DNA from: Rhipidocladum racemiflorum
Taxonomy: Eukaryota; Streptophyta; Magnoliopsida; Poales; Poaceae
Assembly (NCBI GenBank): GCA_036346355.1
Contig: CM070588.1
Coordinates: 21,313,914 to 21,377,913 of the forward strand
DNA length: 64,000 nucleotides
Direction of reading: 5' to 3'
Below the pieces are notes generated by a model. The model was not told the origin of the DNA. It saw nothing but the letters and a program-made list of their open reading frames with translations, and made no database searches. The position numbers and the translations under genes are program-made. Below, piece after piece: positions 26,849-38,093 of the stretch (within the stretch, counting starts at the first letter, position 1; every line of letters starts with the position of its first letter).

Positions 26849-29800
26849 TGTCGGGACCCGAATTTGCAAATCCGGACCCTCTGTGTATTCAGCACTGGTC
26901 CAGGAACACGCTAGTGCACACAGTCTTAACATCGGTAAATATCACAATCATACCACTCGATATTAATAAAGTACTTTAATTAAATAGTCAAACTGGTTGC
27001 TCGACCTTATGGTCAAGTTACAAATATACGCCACGCTGGGCGAAACTTAATAAGAGAGAAATAATAGCAGCGGAAAATAAGATAACTTCGTGGCGCCATC
27101 CAGTATACCACAGGCAACTGACTGGGCTCGCTCCCTAAGTAGACGGTTCCTCTTGGAGCTTCACCTCCAAAGCTGGTGTAGACTCCTCTTCAACTGGTGT
27201 TGTATTGCGGCAAGGGTGAGTACTTGGTACTCAGCAAGTCATGCACAGAATGCAAGCTAATATACTACATGCATGGCTTAATACAAAGGAATAGCTGAGG
27301 GTATATTTGCATTAAACGGCATTTAGCAAGTAACATAAGTAGATTCGAAAGTAGTAGAAACAAGTATAATATCAATAACTTTTCCAGGAGTTTAATCAAC
27401 ATCTTTCCCATTCCTAATCCACATTTCCATCAACATCATTGTTTAACCAAACCCAACCTTTCAAGTCCAAATTATTTTCAAAAAAGTCTAACCCTTGACT
27501 GTAATTCCCGAGCGATGTCCAATACCGCAGACACGGCTATTCGAATAGATTTTACACTCTGCAGAGGTTATGCACTTTACCCACAAGATACAGTCAAACA
27601 CCACAAAGGCGAGTTCCCGTAACAAAGTCTTTCGGAAACTTTTAACAATACAACTGGTCCTCCACGGTGTTGCACACTAACCCTTCCCTTAGCAAAGGCG
27701 AAGTTTAGGCCAATCCACCGTTAGATGGGTACCTGGCCTCAGCCCCGGTACGCTCCCCCGTACAACTACACAAACGGTGTAGTTCACACCCAGAGGTCCC
27801 ACAAGTAATTTATTATCAACTTAATCAACTAGGTCTGTCCCATTACGGACAAGTGGTTGCACGCTTGACTCAGTTCAAAGGCTTGCAAGGTTAAGTCCTT
27901 AGAGTGACCAGGGCAAGACTACCCAAAAAACCAAACCAACATTCTCGGTGCGACAATTGGCCCACCTGATCATTCCTGCCACATGCCCCGGTCAAAAACT
28001 ATTTATCAAACCCCAGTTGATTACAATGCACCACGTGCCATCAACATCACAACACATGATACTTTTCCAAAACAGGTTCAATATATCATTAAGTCAATAT
28101 TAACATTTGATTGTCCAAAATCATGTCATGAGCACGTAGCAGGTCAAAGCAATATACTACAACGTTCTAAAAACCCATGTTGGCAATTTAATAATGTCCA
28201 ACTAGTAATCCACAACTAGGGTGACAAGGGGTCATGGCACATATTTAATTAATCAAGGTGTCATACAGCAATTTGGTATTTATCTAATTCCCCGGAATTA
28301 AATAAAGTATTTCTAATTAAACTAGCATGCAATAAATTGAATCAAAATAGGTTTCAAAATGGGATCAACATGGTCAAAGCACAACTTGTCTTCAAATAGT
28401 ACTTGTTCTTGGTCCTGAGTTAGCTCCTGAGTCAATACTTCTCCTTCGAATCCTTCCAGCACTTCAACGTCTACTCGTAACGCGTGCTAATAGCAACAAA
28501 ATAATAAAACAGTAGACAAAAAGTGTCCAAACATCCAATAAGTTCATAAACAGAGAGAACACAATTTTATGAATTTTTAGAAACTGGAATCTTCAAATTC
28601 GGAGTTTAAATGAAAAGATACAAGCATTCAAAGTTTAAATAATTAATTAAATAATATTATAGAGAAAAACTTTAGTCCAAAAATTAAATAAAATTCATCA
28701 TTAGATATATCTCAATTTTATACAAATTTAGAAATTTGAATCACTCAAATCGGAGTTGAAACGCAAAAGTTATAAGCATTTGAAGTTTGAAACAAAATCT
28801 GAAATCATTATTTCGAATTAATAAATCATTTTCTTTTTCGGAAATTAATTATTGCGTCAGCAAGGACACGTGGCAGCCTCTGATTGGGTGGCCGACGTCA
28901 GTCGGTTCATGGACGTGGTCCATGGTTTGGCTTGGGTCTACCGTGGACCCGGTCCAAGGCTCCCCGTGAGACTGACAGGTGGGACCCACTGGGGTGACGT
29001 CATCGCTAACGTCAGTGGGAACTCAGCCAGCTGGCGGCAGTGGGACCCTCTTGGTAAAGTCATTCTTTGGCGTCACCGCACGGTGGGGTGGTCTGGCGGC
29101 GTCTTGGTCGCCATGGCGTCGTGGCGTCATGGTGCGGGCGCTGACACGCGGGCCCGGCGTGTCAGTGACCCACGCCCACGCGTGGGCTGACCGCGACGGT
29201 CATTCTTCCGCTACGTGGCGCAATCCGGGCTGTTGATTTGAAATCCGACACCTCGGATTGGATCTGGGTTTCACGCGTTTGGGTTAACGCGGTTAATCTG
29301 GACCGTTGGATCTAGATCCAACGGTTGGGATCCAATCTAACGCGTATAACGCGGTTAACGCTAACCGTACGATCTAGATCTAACGACTGAGATTGGATAA
29401 GGGGTTTAGCACATGGATCTCACCGGCGGGTGACGTGGCGCGATCTGGTCCGTGCGATGGAGATCCAACGGTCGAAAAGCTTCGAGGTCACGGCGATGTC
29501 CACGGCGGTGCTTGTTGGCCGGAGATGGAGACGACGACGATAGCAGCGGCGTTGCGGGTGGGCTCCGGTGAAGTGGAAGGTTCCCTCCGACGCGGCTGGC
29601 TCTTGCGGTTCCGGATCTGACCTCAACGGCGGCGGAGGATGGCAGACGGCGGCGGAAACAACGGAAAACCACGGCGGAACACACAATCAACTCCGGCGAG
29701 CGATTGCGGCGCAACTATGGCGGCTCGGGCGACGTTGTCTATTGCTATGAGTGCGCATGGAAGTCTAAGTCACGACACGAAAGACGGCGCATTAAATAGG

Positions 29801-30382
29801 GCCCTCGGCGTCTGTGAAAAGCGCGGAAACCGAGGCCCACTCCGTTGCGGCGGTGGAGTCCGACGGCGACACGGAGAGGGTGACGTGGCACGCGCACAGC
29901 CGTCGGATCAAGATCCAACTGTGCGTGGGTTTGGGTTCGGTCGACTCGGCGGTGGCGCTCGGTCGGGCTCGGGCTCGGGTGACGTGGCTCAATCGTGGCC
30001 GTTGGATCAAGATCCAATGGTCACGCGGGTTTGGTTTCGGCCGAGCGGGTTCGACCGGGTCGGTTGGCTCGGGTCGGATGAACAGTAAAACTCACTCGCA
30101 TTTTTTCCAGCGATTAAATAATTCAAATTAATTCCCATAAATTCATTTAAATCATTAAAAATAGCAAATGACTCAGAAAAATTCCAGAAAAATTCTGGAA
30201 AACATTTTGGAACATTTTGGACTCAAATAAAATATTTCCAACAAATTTTTATTTGCAAAGTTTAATTCTTTAATTATTTCAAAATGGAATAAAGTCAAAT
30301 AAATTCCAAATAAATTCCAAAAATTCACCAAAGTGCCAAATCACACATGAATTTAAGAAAAGCAAATTTTTGGGGTGTTACA
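26849..30382 (-). mobile_element. 3' LTR of Tekay-like element
   Basis: This 3534-bp LTR reads TGTCGGGACCCG at the low end and GGGGTGTTACA at the high end. The right border meets the polypurine tract. Its right half is GC-rich (29100-30080) and gives overlapping spurious frames on both strands. It has no insertion at the site where the 5' LTR carries one (after 28851). Confidence 0.93.
29791..29798 (-). promoter_or_regulatory. Putative TATA box in 3' LTR
   Basis: The - strand reads CCCTATTTAATG, a TATA-like element some 590 bp into the LTR. The matching site in the related LTR at 63213 is a better TATTTAAA, which supports the position. Confidence 0.4.
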
Positions 30383-30384
30383 AA

Positions 30385-30395
30385 CCTCCCCCCTT
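30385..30395 (-). other. Polypurine tract of Tekay-like element
   Basis: On the - strand AAGGGGGGAGG lies two bases before the 3' LTR, the expected plus-strand primer for reverse transcription. About 30 bp separate it from the integrase stop codon. Confidence 0.9.
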
Positions 30396-30427
30396 AACAG
30401 AATCTCATCCCCGAGATTTAGGGCTTA

Positions 30428-31867
30428 CTAAAGAAATAGGTTCGGAAACTCTTTCTTCAAATCCTCTTCGCGCTCCCAAGTTGCTTCACTCTCCGCGTGG
30501 TTGCTCCACTGAACTCTGCAAAAACGTGTTGACTTGTTTCTTGTCTCTCGGTCCATTGTGTCCAGAATCTTCACGGGGTGCTCCTTGTAAGTTAGATCCT
30601 CTAGAAGCTCGATTGACTCTAGCGGTGTCTGTTCCTTAGGTACTCGGAGACACTTCTTCAACTGGGACACGTGGAATATGTCATGTACTCCTGCTAGTGA
30701 CTGCGGTAATTCCAACTGATAAGCAACTTCACCTCTGCGGCTAAGAACCTTGAATGGTCCAACATATCTCGGCGCGAGTTTTCCTTTGGCATGTAATCTC
30801 TTTACTCCTCTGAGCGGTGTGACTCTGAGATACACGAAATCCTCTGGTTCAAAACTCAAGTCTCGGCGACGGTTGTCAGCATAACTCTTCTGTCGCGATT
30901 GGGCTATCTTTAATCTCTCCCTGATCATGGCAATCTGTTCTTTGGCTTCTTGAAGAATATCTGGTCCAAAGACACGGCGTTCACCTGTCTCATTCCATTT
31001 CAATGGCGTCCGACAGGGCCGACCATACAGTGCCTCAAAAGGTGACATCTGTAGGCTTGCCTGAAAACTGTTATTGTAACTGAATTCGGCATACGGCAGA
31101 CTTTTATCCCAAGAGGTAGCATAAGCCAATGCACACGCTCTTAACATATCCTCCAGAATCTGATTGACTCTTTCGGTCTGACCATCCGTCTGTGGATGAT
31201 AAGCTGTACTGAAGTTCAAACGGGTTCCCATGGCTTCATGCAACTTATTCCAGAATCTTGAGGTAAACTGGGTACCTCTATCCGATACGATCTTCTTTGG
31301 CACTCCGTGCAAACAGACGATCCTGATCATGTACAACTCTGCTAATTTATCTCCCGAGTAGGTTGTCTTTACAGGAATAAAGTGGGCCACCTTAGTCAAG
31401 CGGTCCACTATGACCCATATAGAATCATATCCTCCTTGAGTTTTCGGCAAACCGGTAATGAAGTCCATTCCGATTTCCTCCCACTTCCACTCAGGTATCT
31501 TCAATTGCTGTAGCAATCCCGCTGGTCTCTGATGCATTGCCTTGACTCTCTGGCATATGTCGCACAGTGCAACGTGCTCGGCAACCTCACGCTTCATGCT
31601 CGGCCACCAGAATCTTTCCTTCAAGTCTTGATACATCTTTGCACTTCCAGGATGAATCGAGTACTTGGAGTCATGGGCTTCTTCTAGAATCAACTGCTTC
31701 AGTTCCTTCCTGTTCGGCACACAAATGCGATCCCTCATCCATAACGTGCCTTGCTCATCCAACTTGAAGTCCTCTGCCTTGCCTTCATCCATGTTGGACT
31801 TAATCCTACGGATCTTGTCATCATCCTCCTGTCCTTCTCGGATCTGATCCTCCATGGTGGGCTTCAC
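30428..31867 (-). pseudogene. Integrase with chromodomain (3' part of broken gag-pol)
   Basis: This open segment of about 479 codons encodes the integrase that inserts the cDNA into the host genome. In segment numbering the zinc-binding HHCC is H65, H72, C102, C105. The catalytic triad is D135 (GMDFITGLP), D196 (VSDRGTQF) and E232 (DGQTERVNQ), with exact D-35-E spacing. The GPY/F module is at VGPFKV (about 369-374), and a chromodomain-like tail spans about 430-478, ending EATWEREEDLKKEFPNLF. In chromoviruses this tail is thought to steer insertion to marked chromatin. It is in frame with the upstream RT segment but separated from it by a TAA at 31868-31870. All catalytic residues are intact. 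Confidence 0.93.
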
Positions 31868-33097
31868 TTACAATGCGGCCAAGAATCCTTCTGGTACGAC
31901 TTCAATCTGCATTCTATGGAAATCCTCACATAGTTCATCCTGACTTGTGGCTAGCAACATGTTCACGGTATGGCTTTTCCGACTCAGAGCATCGGCAACT
32001 ACATTGGCCTTTCCGGGATGATAATGGATTCCAATGTTGTAGTCCTTGATCAACTCTAACCATCTCCTTTGTCTCATGTTCAGGTCTGATTGGGTGAAGA
32101 TGTACTTAAGACTCTTATGATCCGTGTATACTTCACATCTGTTTCCAATTAAATAGTGACGCCATAATTTCAAGGCATGCACTACGGCAGCTAGCTCTAA
32201 ATCATGGGTCGGATAATTCTCCTCATGTGGCCTCAACTGCCTAGATGCATAAGCGACGACCTTTCCATTCTGCATCAGCACACATCCAAGTCCTTGACGC
32301 GATGCATCACAATAAATATCGAAGTTCTGATTGACGTCCGGTAAAACCAACACCGGGGCTGATGTCAATCGCTTCTTAAGTTCTTGAAAACCTTTCTCGC
32401 ACTCTGGCGTCCATGCAAACTTCTTCTCCTTTTTCAGCAATTGCGTAAGAGGTTTCGCAATTGTCGAAAAGCCTTCAATGAAACGGCGGTAGTAACCTGC
32501 CATTCCATGGAAACTCCGGATCTGGGTCACGGTCTTCGGCTGCTCCCAATGTAACACAGCTTCTACCTTGCTTGGATCCACGGCGACTCCCTCTGCGGTC
32601 ACTACATGTCCGAGGAATTCCACCTTGTCCTTCCAAAAGTCACACTTGCTGAACTTGGCGAAGAGTTGCTGTTCCCTCAGCTTTTCCAAAACTCGCCTCA
32701 AGTGCTCTGCATGTTCATCCTCTGTCTTGGAGTAGATTAGAATATCATCTATGAACACCACAACAAACTTGTCCAAATACTCCATGAACACCTTGTTCAT
32801 TATATTCATGAAATATGCTGGCGCATTCGTCAGACCAAAGGACATAACAGTAAACTCGTAATGTCCGTATCTTGACAAGAATGCGGTCTTCGGAATATCC
32901 TCTGATCGGATCTTCAACTGATGGTATCCCGATCTTAGATCAATCTTGGAGAAAACTCCGGCTCCTCTCAGCTGATCAAACAGATCATCGATCCAGGGTA
33001 GCGGGTACTTATTCTTCACGGTGACTTCATTGAGTGCACGGTAGTCAATGCACATCCTGAAACTCCCATCCTTCTTGACAAACAGAACTGGCGCTCC
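31868..33097 (-). pseudogene. Reverse transcriptase-RNase H (middle of broken gag-pol)
   Basis: This segment copies the RNA genome into DNA and degrades the RNA strand. Numbered from the Met at 33055, the RT fingers and palm follow the usual order (MCIDYRALN at 1, FSKIDLRSGYHQL at 35, SFGLTNAPAYFMN at 72) with the catalytic FIDD at 101-104. The connection domain holds GYYRRFIEGFS. RNase H has its four acidic residues at D250 (YCDAS), E287 (DLELAA), D312 (YTDHKSL) and D355 (VADALSRK). The segment lies in the same frame as its neighbours, bounded upstream by a TAG at 33098-33100 and downstream by a TAA at 31868-31870. Apart from these stops it looks functional. Confidence 0.94.
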
Positions 33098-34054
33098 CTA
33101 CGGCGATGAACTTGGTCTGATAAATCCTTTCTCCATTAACTCTTCAAGCTGCTTCTTCATCTCTACCAATTCCTCGGTGGACATCCGATAAGGTCTCTTT
33201 GCTATCGGTGCTGTACTAGGTACAAGCTCTATCACGAACTCTATGTCCCTGTATGGCGGCATACCAGGTAGATCTTCAGGAAAGACATCTCGGTACTCAT
33301 TTACCACTAAAACATCTTCTATACTGATTGCCGTGGTACTGTTAACCATCAACTGTCCATCTCTAATGGCGGTAGCTTGAAATTCCACTTTCTTTCCACA
33401 CGGGCTCTCAACTGAGATAGTCCTTCGTCCACAATCCAATACGGCCTTGTGCTGGGATAACCAATCCATTCCCAAAATAACATCTAAGGTCTGGGTCTCC
33501 AAAATAATAAGGTTCGCTAGGAACTCTATCCCATCTATTAGTATTCTTACCCCGGAACATCCTACTTTCGTTCGAAGTTCGGAACCAGGGGTTTGAACTA
33601 AAAGCATGCATTTAAGTCTTGTAATCTCCAAATCATTTTTAGCAGCAAAGCCTTGTGAAACAAACGAATGCGAAGCTCCAAAATCAAACAAAACTGTTGC
33701 AGGTACTGAGTTAACAAGTAACTTACCCATTACGACGTCCGTGGCATTCTGTAGTGCATCTGCGGTGACATGATTGACTCGGCCTCTCACCTGATGCAGG
33801 GTGTGGCTCTGATCTTTGGCGTCTGGTGGTGTGGATCCCAAATTGAAGCGAACTGGGGTCATTCCTGATGTCTTCTTAGGACAACTATTGGCAACGTGTC
33901 CTGGCTCGTTGCAATTGTAACAGCGTCTCACTGTCCCTTGTTGACTGCCTGAAGCGGTGTTTCTGGCTGGTGCTAGGGTTTGATAATTCTGATTGACGGG
34001 TCTTGGTGCTGGTGACGGTGTCCTTGTAGCACTCTGCGGCTGGAATCTGAAAAA
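33098..34054 (-). pseudogene. Nucleocapsid zinc knuckle, protease and RT N-terminus (broken gag-pol)
   Basis: This follows the gag stop in the same frame. A CCHC zinc knuckle (CYNCNEPGHVANSC, spacing C-x2-C-x4-H-x4-C) binds genomic RNA. About 80 residues later is the aspartic protease, which cuts the polyprotein; its active site reads LFDFGASHSF at 33665-33691. The catalytic Asp is present, but the residue after it, normally Ser or Thr in D-S/T-G, is Phe, which should damage activity. The segment ends in the early RT (EELVEMKKQLEELMEKGFIRPSSSP), where a TAG at 33098-33100 replaces the Trp of the conserved SPWGAP motif. Confidence 0.9.
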
Positions 34055-34870
34055 CTAATTTGGCGCAACTCTCAAACGTTGCTGTGCTCCCTGACGCGAT
34101 CCCTGATGCTGCATCCTGCGCTTCCTGTTCTCATCCAGTTCCTTGCGCTTGTCCTCAAGAATAAGCGCCTTATTCACCAACTCTTGGAAATCTGGAAAGG
34201 TGTGGGTGATCAGTCCCAACTGTAATCCTGAGTTAAGTCCCTTCATGAAGCGAGACTGTCTGGCTTTATCTGTCGCTACGTCTTCAGGTGCGTAACGTGC
34301 AAGCTGTGTGAACTTGTTCAGGTATTCGGCCACCGGCTGATTACCTTGCTTCAGTGCTCTGAACTCCTCCTTCTTGAGGTCCATAATTCCTTCTGGCACA
34401 TGATACTGGCGAAATGCAACTGTAAACTCCTCCCAAGTGATATCTTGAGGGTTCTCCTGCGTAGCGCAGAAGTTCTCCCACCATTCAATTTGTTCCTTCC
34501 AACTGATGAGAAGCGTAGAGTACCTTCTCATTTCCCATGCATTAAGCATGTGTAGCTTCCTCTCAATTGACCTTAACCAATCATCGGCCTCCAACGGGTT
34601 AGCATTCCTGGAGAAAGTGGGTGGATGAGTCCTCATGAACTCTGACAGTCTTGTATTCTGGCGTTGTCCCTGATTGACTTGATTAGCTGTGGCCTGAGCG
34701 GTGACATGCTGCATCTGTTGCATCATGGCATGCATCAACTGAGTCTGAGCAGCAAGAAAAGCTCCGAAATTCTGCATATCAACTGGCGGTGCTGGTGCTC
34801 CATCATTGGGGTTTTCTATTGGGCGAGAACCACTTCCATTGCCTCCAAGGTTTCCACGAGTGTTCACCAT
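34055..34870 (-). pseudogene. Gag capsid region (5' part of broken gag-pol)
   Basis: Gag forms the virus-like particle. The 271-codon segment starts with the family-typical MVNTRG, has a Gln-rich stretch at about 41-72, and then a retrotransposon gag domain (about 85-240) with the motifs WEEFTVAFRQYHVPEG at 146-161 and EEFRALKQGNQPVAEYLNKF at 168-187. Two oddities: it ends at a TAG (34055-34057), and the in-frame product between about residues 113 and 128 does not look like gag. In another frame the same DNA spells the expected ASHQLEG-type motif, so two compensating one-base indels lie close together here. Confidence 0.9.
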
Positions 34871-35150
34871 CTGTGGTTTGCTCCAAGGTTTTAGAGATGA
34901 GAGGGAACGAGAATAGGCAAGTAACAGGGAAACTTATGCGGGGGAAAAGTGTAACTCAAAATCCAACTTTATTATTAATAATAATAACTTGGTATGGTTG
35001 CTTACAATGCCTAAGGGCCTGCAACACATACTGCACACTCAGCAAACAATGAAAATCCAAATCGACTCTTATTGGAGTCTAACGCCTAAAGGTGTGACTC
35101 TTATTCTATAACGCGACTCGACAAAGGAGTCTCAACCTCAAAACCTAAGC

Positions 35151-35870
35151 TCACTCATCAAGAAAACCTCCACTGCCTGGGTGGGGGTGCGACGGCATAG
35201 GCACGAAACAATCGCCATGCCCTGCAACTGCAGCTGTGGTTGACGACGCGGCGTCTTCCTCCGACTCTGGAGCTGGCTGTTGCTGTGGCTGTGGCGCCTC
35301 TTCTGGGTCGGGTGCGTCCAACTCCAACACTGGATCAGGGCCCTGCCCATACAGTGCAGTCTCCAGTTTTACGATTCTTTCTGCAGCATGAGCGACGTAC
35401 TCAGTGGCATTCTCCAAGTGCTTCTTCTCTTCCTCAACCTGCTCACGAGCCTTCTTCAACTCTTGAACTGTGTCTTCGATCAGCTCCTCCTGAGCAGTGA
35501 CGGTAGCATCCTCATCTTCTATCGGCTTCCGTTGAGCTCTGTTGTCTCGGAGAGGGTGGTGATGGAACACTGTGCCTTCCAGCTCCCTGGAGTAAGTGCG
35601 AGCGATCTGCTGCATCGCTCGACGCGACATTTCCTGGATTCCCATCTCGAAGGTAGACCTCCGTGCGGTGAAGTGAAAAGGGCGACTGAACTTGGTCTTC
35701 TCTCGGGCATACACCGTAATCCGAACATCCCATCCTGTGACCAGTCCTGCTTGCACAAGTGTAGTTCCTCGGTAGAGCGGCCTCTCAAAACCTACAAGAA
35801 ACTGGAGCATACGCCACAACTCGGCGGCATATCCTCCTTCACGCTCAGCGTAGTTGTTCTTCATCATCAT
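35151..35870 (-). CDS. ORF0, extra open frame upstream of gag
   Basis: This 239-codon frame lies between the primer site and gag, on the same strand, about 280 bp before the gag start. It does not overlap gag and contains no stop. The N-terminal 110 residues are a compact domain of unknown function (AAELWRMLQFLVGFERPLY; AREKTKFSRPFHF). Residues about 120-175 are rich in E, K, Q and A with heptad-like spacing and probably form a coiled coil (VQELKKAREQVEEEKKHL). The C-terminal 60 residues are acidic, Pro- and Gln-rich and probably disordered. From memory, rice RIRE3 and RIRE8 elements also have a frame called orf0 before gag; this looks like a counterpart. Function is unknown. It is intact here although gag-pol is broken. 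Confidence 0.7.
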   Translation of the reverse strand: MMMKNNYAEREGGYAAELWRMLQFLVGFERPLYRGTTLVQAGLVTGWDVRITVYAREKTKFSRPFHFTARRSTFEMGIQEMSRRAMQQIARTYSRELEGTVFHHHPLRDNRAQRKPIEDEDATVTAQEELIEDTVQELKKAREQVEEEKKHLENATEYVAHAAERIVKLETALYGQGPDPVLELDAPDPEEAPQPQQQPAPESEEDAASSTTAAVAGHGDCFVPMPSHPHPGSGGFLDE

Positions 35871-36070
35871 CTGTCAAAGGATACTTGCGTAAGAACGCAA
35901 CACTTTAAAACCAATGTGGAAGACGAAAAGAACTCAGCAGGGGTATGAACAAGGAAGAAAAGGGGTAAGTCGAGAATTCATTCATTATCTTGACCACTTT
36001 TAACTTTAGAAAATAGGTTTTATCCTCACTACGACCATTCTAGCTATGGGTTGAGCCTACGGTCAGTATG

Positions 36071-36082
36071 GCTCTAATACCA
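36071..36082 (-). other. Primer-binding site of Tekay-like element
   Basis: On the - strand TGGTATTAGAGC follows the 5' LTR end by four bases. It matches the initiator Met tRNA site TGGTATCAGAGC with one C to T difference. Confidence 0.88.
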
Positions 36083-38093
36083 CCTCTGTCGGGACCCGAA
36101 TTTGCAAATCAGGACCCTCTGTGTATTCAGCACTAGTCCAGGAACGCGCTAGTGCACACAGTCTTAACATCGGTAAATATCACAATCATACCACTCGATA
36201 TTAATAAAGTACTTTAATTAAATAGTCAAACTGGTTGCTCGACCTTATAGTCAAGTTACAAATATACGCCACACAGGGCGAAACTTAATAAGAGAGAAAT
36301 AATAGCAGCGGAAAATAAGATAACTTCGTGGCGCCATCCAGTATACCACAGGCAACTGACTGGGCTTGCTCCCTAAGTAGACGGTTCCTCTTAGAGCTCC
36401 TCCTCCAAAGCTGGTGTAGACTCCTCTTCAACTGGTGTTGTATTGCGGCAAGGGTGAGTACTTGGTACTCAGCAAGTCATGCACAGAATGCAAGCTAATA
36501 TACTACATGCATGGCTTAATACAAAGGAATAGCTCAGGGTATATTTGCATTAAACGGCATTTAACAAGTAACATAAGTAGATTCGAAAGTAGTAGAAACA
36601 AGTATAACATCAATAACTTTCCCAGGAGTTTAATCAACATCTTGCCCATTCCTAATCCACATTTCCATCAACATCATTGTTTAACCAAACCCAACCTTTC
36701 AAGTCCAAGTTATTTTCAAGAAAGTCTAACCCTTGACTGTAATTCCCGAGCGATGTCCAATACCGCGGACATGGCTATTCGAATAGATTTTACACTCTGC
36801 AGAGGTTATGCACTTTACCCACAAGATACAGTCAAACACCACAAAGGCGAGTTCCCGTAACAAAGTCTTTCGGAAACTTTTAACAATACAACTGGTCCTC
36901 CCTGGTGTTGCACACTAACCCTTCCCTTAGCAAAGGCGAAGTTTAGGCCAATCCACCGTTAGATGGGTACCTGGCCTCAGCCCCGGTACGCTCCCCCGTA
37001 CAACTACACAAACGGTGTAGTTGACACCCAGAGGTCCCACAAGTAAGTTATTAGCAACTTAATCAACTAGGTCCGTCCCATTACGGACAAGTGGTTGCAC
37101 TCTTGACTCAGTTCAAAGGCTTGCAAGGTTAAGTCCTTAGAGTGACCAGGGCAAGACTACCCAAAGAACCAAACCAACATTCCCGGTGCCACAACTGGCC
37201 CACCTGATCATTCTTGCCACATGCCCCTGTCAAAAACTATTTATCAAACCCCAGTTGATTACCATGCACCACGTGCCATCAACATCACAACACATGATAC
37301 TTTTCCAAAACAGGTTCAATATATCATTAAGTCAATATTAACATTTGATTGTCCAAAATCATGTCATGAGCACGTAGCAGGTCAAAGCAATATACTACAA
37401 TGGTCTAAAAACCCATGTTGGCAATTTAATAATGTCCAACTAGTAATCCACAACTAGGGTGACAAGGGGTCATGGCACATATTTAATTAATCAAGGTGTC
37501 ATACAGCAATTTGGTATTTATCTAATTCCCCGGAATTAAATAAAGTATTTCTAATTAAACTTGCATGCAATAAATTGAATCAAAATAGGTTTCAAAATGG
37601 GATCAACATGGTCAAAGCACAACTTGCCTTCAAAAAGTACTTGTTCTTGGTCCTGAGCTGGCTCCTGAGTCAATACTTCTCCTTCGAATCCTTCCGGCAC
37701 TTCAACGTCTACTCGTAATGCGTGCAAATAGCAACAAATGAATAAAACAGTAGACAAAAAGTGTCCAAACATCCAATAAGTTCATAAACAAAGAGAACAC
37801 AATTTTAAGAATTTTTAGAAACTGGAATCGTCAAATTCGGAGTTTAAATGAAAAAGATACAAGCATTTAAAGTTTAAATAATCAATTAAATAATATTACA
37901 GAGAAAAACTTTAGTCCAAAAATTAAATAAAATTCATCATTAGATAGATCTCAATTTTATACAAATTTAGAAATTTGAATCACTCAAATCGTAGTTGAAA
38001 CGCAAAAGTTATAAGCATTTGAAGTTTGAAACAAAATATGAAATCATTATTTCGAATTAATAAATCATTTTCTTTTCCGAAAATTAATTATTG

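Noticed and set aside
29393..30131. Frames of up to 149 codons
   Set aside because: GC-rich half of the Tekay-like LTR; the homologous stretch at 40116-40851 breaks the frames, so no conserved protein.
30370..30639. Frames opposite the integrase, such as 30370-30639 and 31567-31933 (+)
   Set aside because: Antisense shadows of the well-supported integrase frame.
35280..35948. 222-codon + strand frame
   Set aside because: It is antisense to ORF0, which has the correct strand, position and composition for this element; the + frame has no supporting feature.
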